64,000 nt of DNA from Streptomyces odontomachi (GTDB taxonomy: Bacteria > Actinomycetota > Actinomycetes > Streptomycetales > Streptomycetaceae), in NCBI RefSeq assembly GCF_024435355.1, contig NZ_JAMJWG010000005.1, positions 310,001 to 374,000 of the forward strand. Direction: 5' to 3'. The notes below the pieces were generated by a model that did no database searches, was not told the origin of the DNA, and saw only the letters and a list, made by a program, of their open reading frames with translations. The position numbers and the translations under genes were made by a program. Below are positions 63,812 to 64,000 of this stretch, in pieces. How positions within the stretch are numbered: the stretch's first letter is position 1; the number at the start of each line of letters is the position of its first letter.

Positions 63812-63906
63812 GCCGGTCCCCGCTGGACCGGTCCCCGCTGGACCGGTCCCAGCTGAGCGGGTCTCCGCTGAGCCGGTCACTGAGCCGGTCCCCACCGAGC
63901 CGGTCC
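63810..63906. repeat. 15-bp tandem repeats after rpfA
   Basis: Units such as GGACCGGTCCCCGCT occur four times head to tail from 63810, then in shortened forms to about 63906. The first unit overlaps the rpfA stop. The core GGACCGGTCC is self-complementary, so the transcript can form hairpins and may terminate here. Confidence 0.8.
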
Positions 63907-64000
63907 GTCAGGGCCGTTCCCAGTCCGCCCCGTCCCGGCGCGTCTTCCCCCGCGCGCCGGGGCGGGGCTCCCGCGCGATCGGGGACGACTGGGGGCGCCT

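Overview
The window is a chromosomal segment of a Streptomyces species. The evidence is very high GC with strong GC3 bias, GTG and TTG starts, TGA/TAG stops, polypurine ribosome binding sites, and gene families and gene order typical of the genus. From memory, the order symporter-galTEK ... tamR/tam-desaturase-ppc-pth-rplY-prs-glmU-tRNA-Gln ... mfd-mazG-P450-rpfA resembles the conserved SCO3097 to SCO314x core region of S. coelicolor, read in reverse. No plasmid, prophage, rRNA operon, CRISPR array or large biosynthetic cluster was seen.

Left part (1-9.4 kb): two paralogous PQQ-type beta-propeller proteins (the first cut by the window edge), a LuxR-type regulator with a degenerate receiver, a sodium:sugar symporter with a small membrane partner, and, divergent from it, the galactose (Leloir) operon galT-galE-galK. 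The 280 bp between symporter and galT holds a palindrome and T/G-rich tracts expected of a galactose-controlled promoter region.

9.4-18.4 kb: a compact same-strand catabolic block with overlapping genes. It encodes a PucR/CdaR-type activator, a DUF3311 plus SSS-family importer pair, a crotonase-fold enzyme lacking both catalytic glutamates, an ADP-forming acyl-CoA synthetase with swapped domain order, an MFS transporter and a divergent crotonyl-CoA carboxylase/reductase homologue. This looks like uptake, CoA activation and reductive conversion of an unknown organic acid. It is one of two candidates for an undescribed system.

18.5-36.3 kb: GNAT and LuxR genes, a membrane protein whose start region is readable in two frames through an 18-bp repeat, tamR/tam with a textbook MarR-type palindrome, a TetR/fatty-acid desaturase pair with a double operator, ppc, two kinds of palindromic dispersed elements (one MITE-like), a cell-wall-anchored LAXTG protein, then pth-rplY-prs-glmU, tRNA-Gln and, directly upstream of the tRNA, a helix-turn-helix/LAGLIDADG-like gene.

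36.4-44 kb: an orphan histidine kinase and a divergent locus built of polymorphic-toxin and immunity modules. It contains a SUKH-3 protein, a YwqJ-type deaminase, a WHH-nuclease-like domain fused to a SMI1/KNR4 domain, and a 991-residue protein with an N-terminal YrhB/Imm35-like domain, a proline-rich spacer, a deaminase-like domain and a SUKH-4-like C-terminus. No secretion signal is visible in any of them. This is the second candidate for an undescribed system, perhaps intracellular.

44-64 kb: a coiled-coil cellulose-binding/DivIVA-like protein, a MacB/FtsX-type ABC exporter, an unrecognised secreted protein, mfd, a membrane protein/Ser-Thr kinase pair, a SurA-like lipoprotein, MazG, a cytochrome P450 resembling CYP107U, and two resuscitation-promoting factors with LysM domains. 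The second, rpfA, is preceded by a clear ydaO-type c-di-AMP riboswitch, linking spore germination and cell-wall turnover to c-di-AMP.
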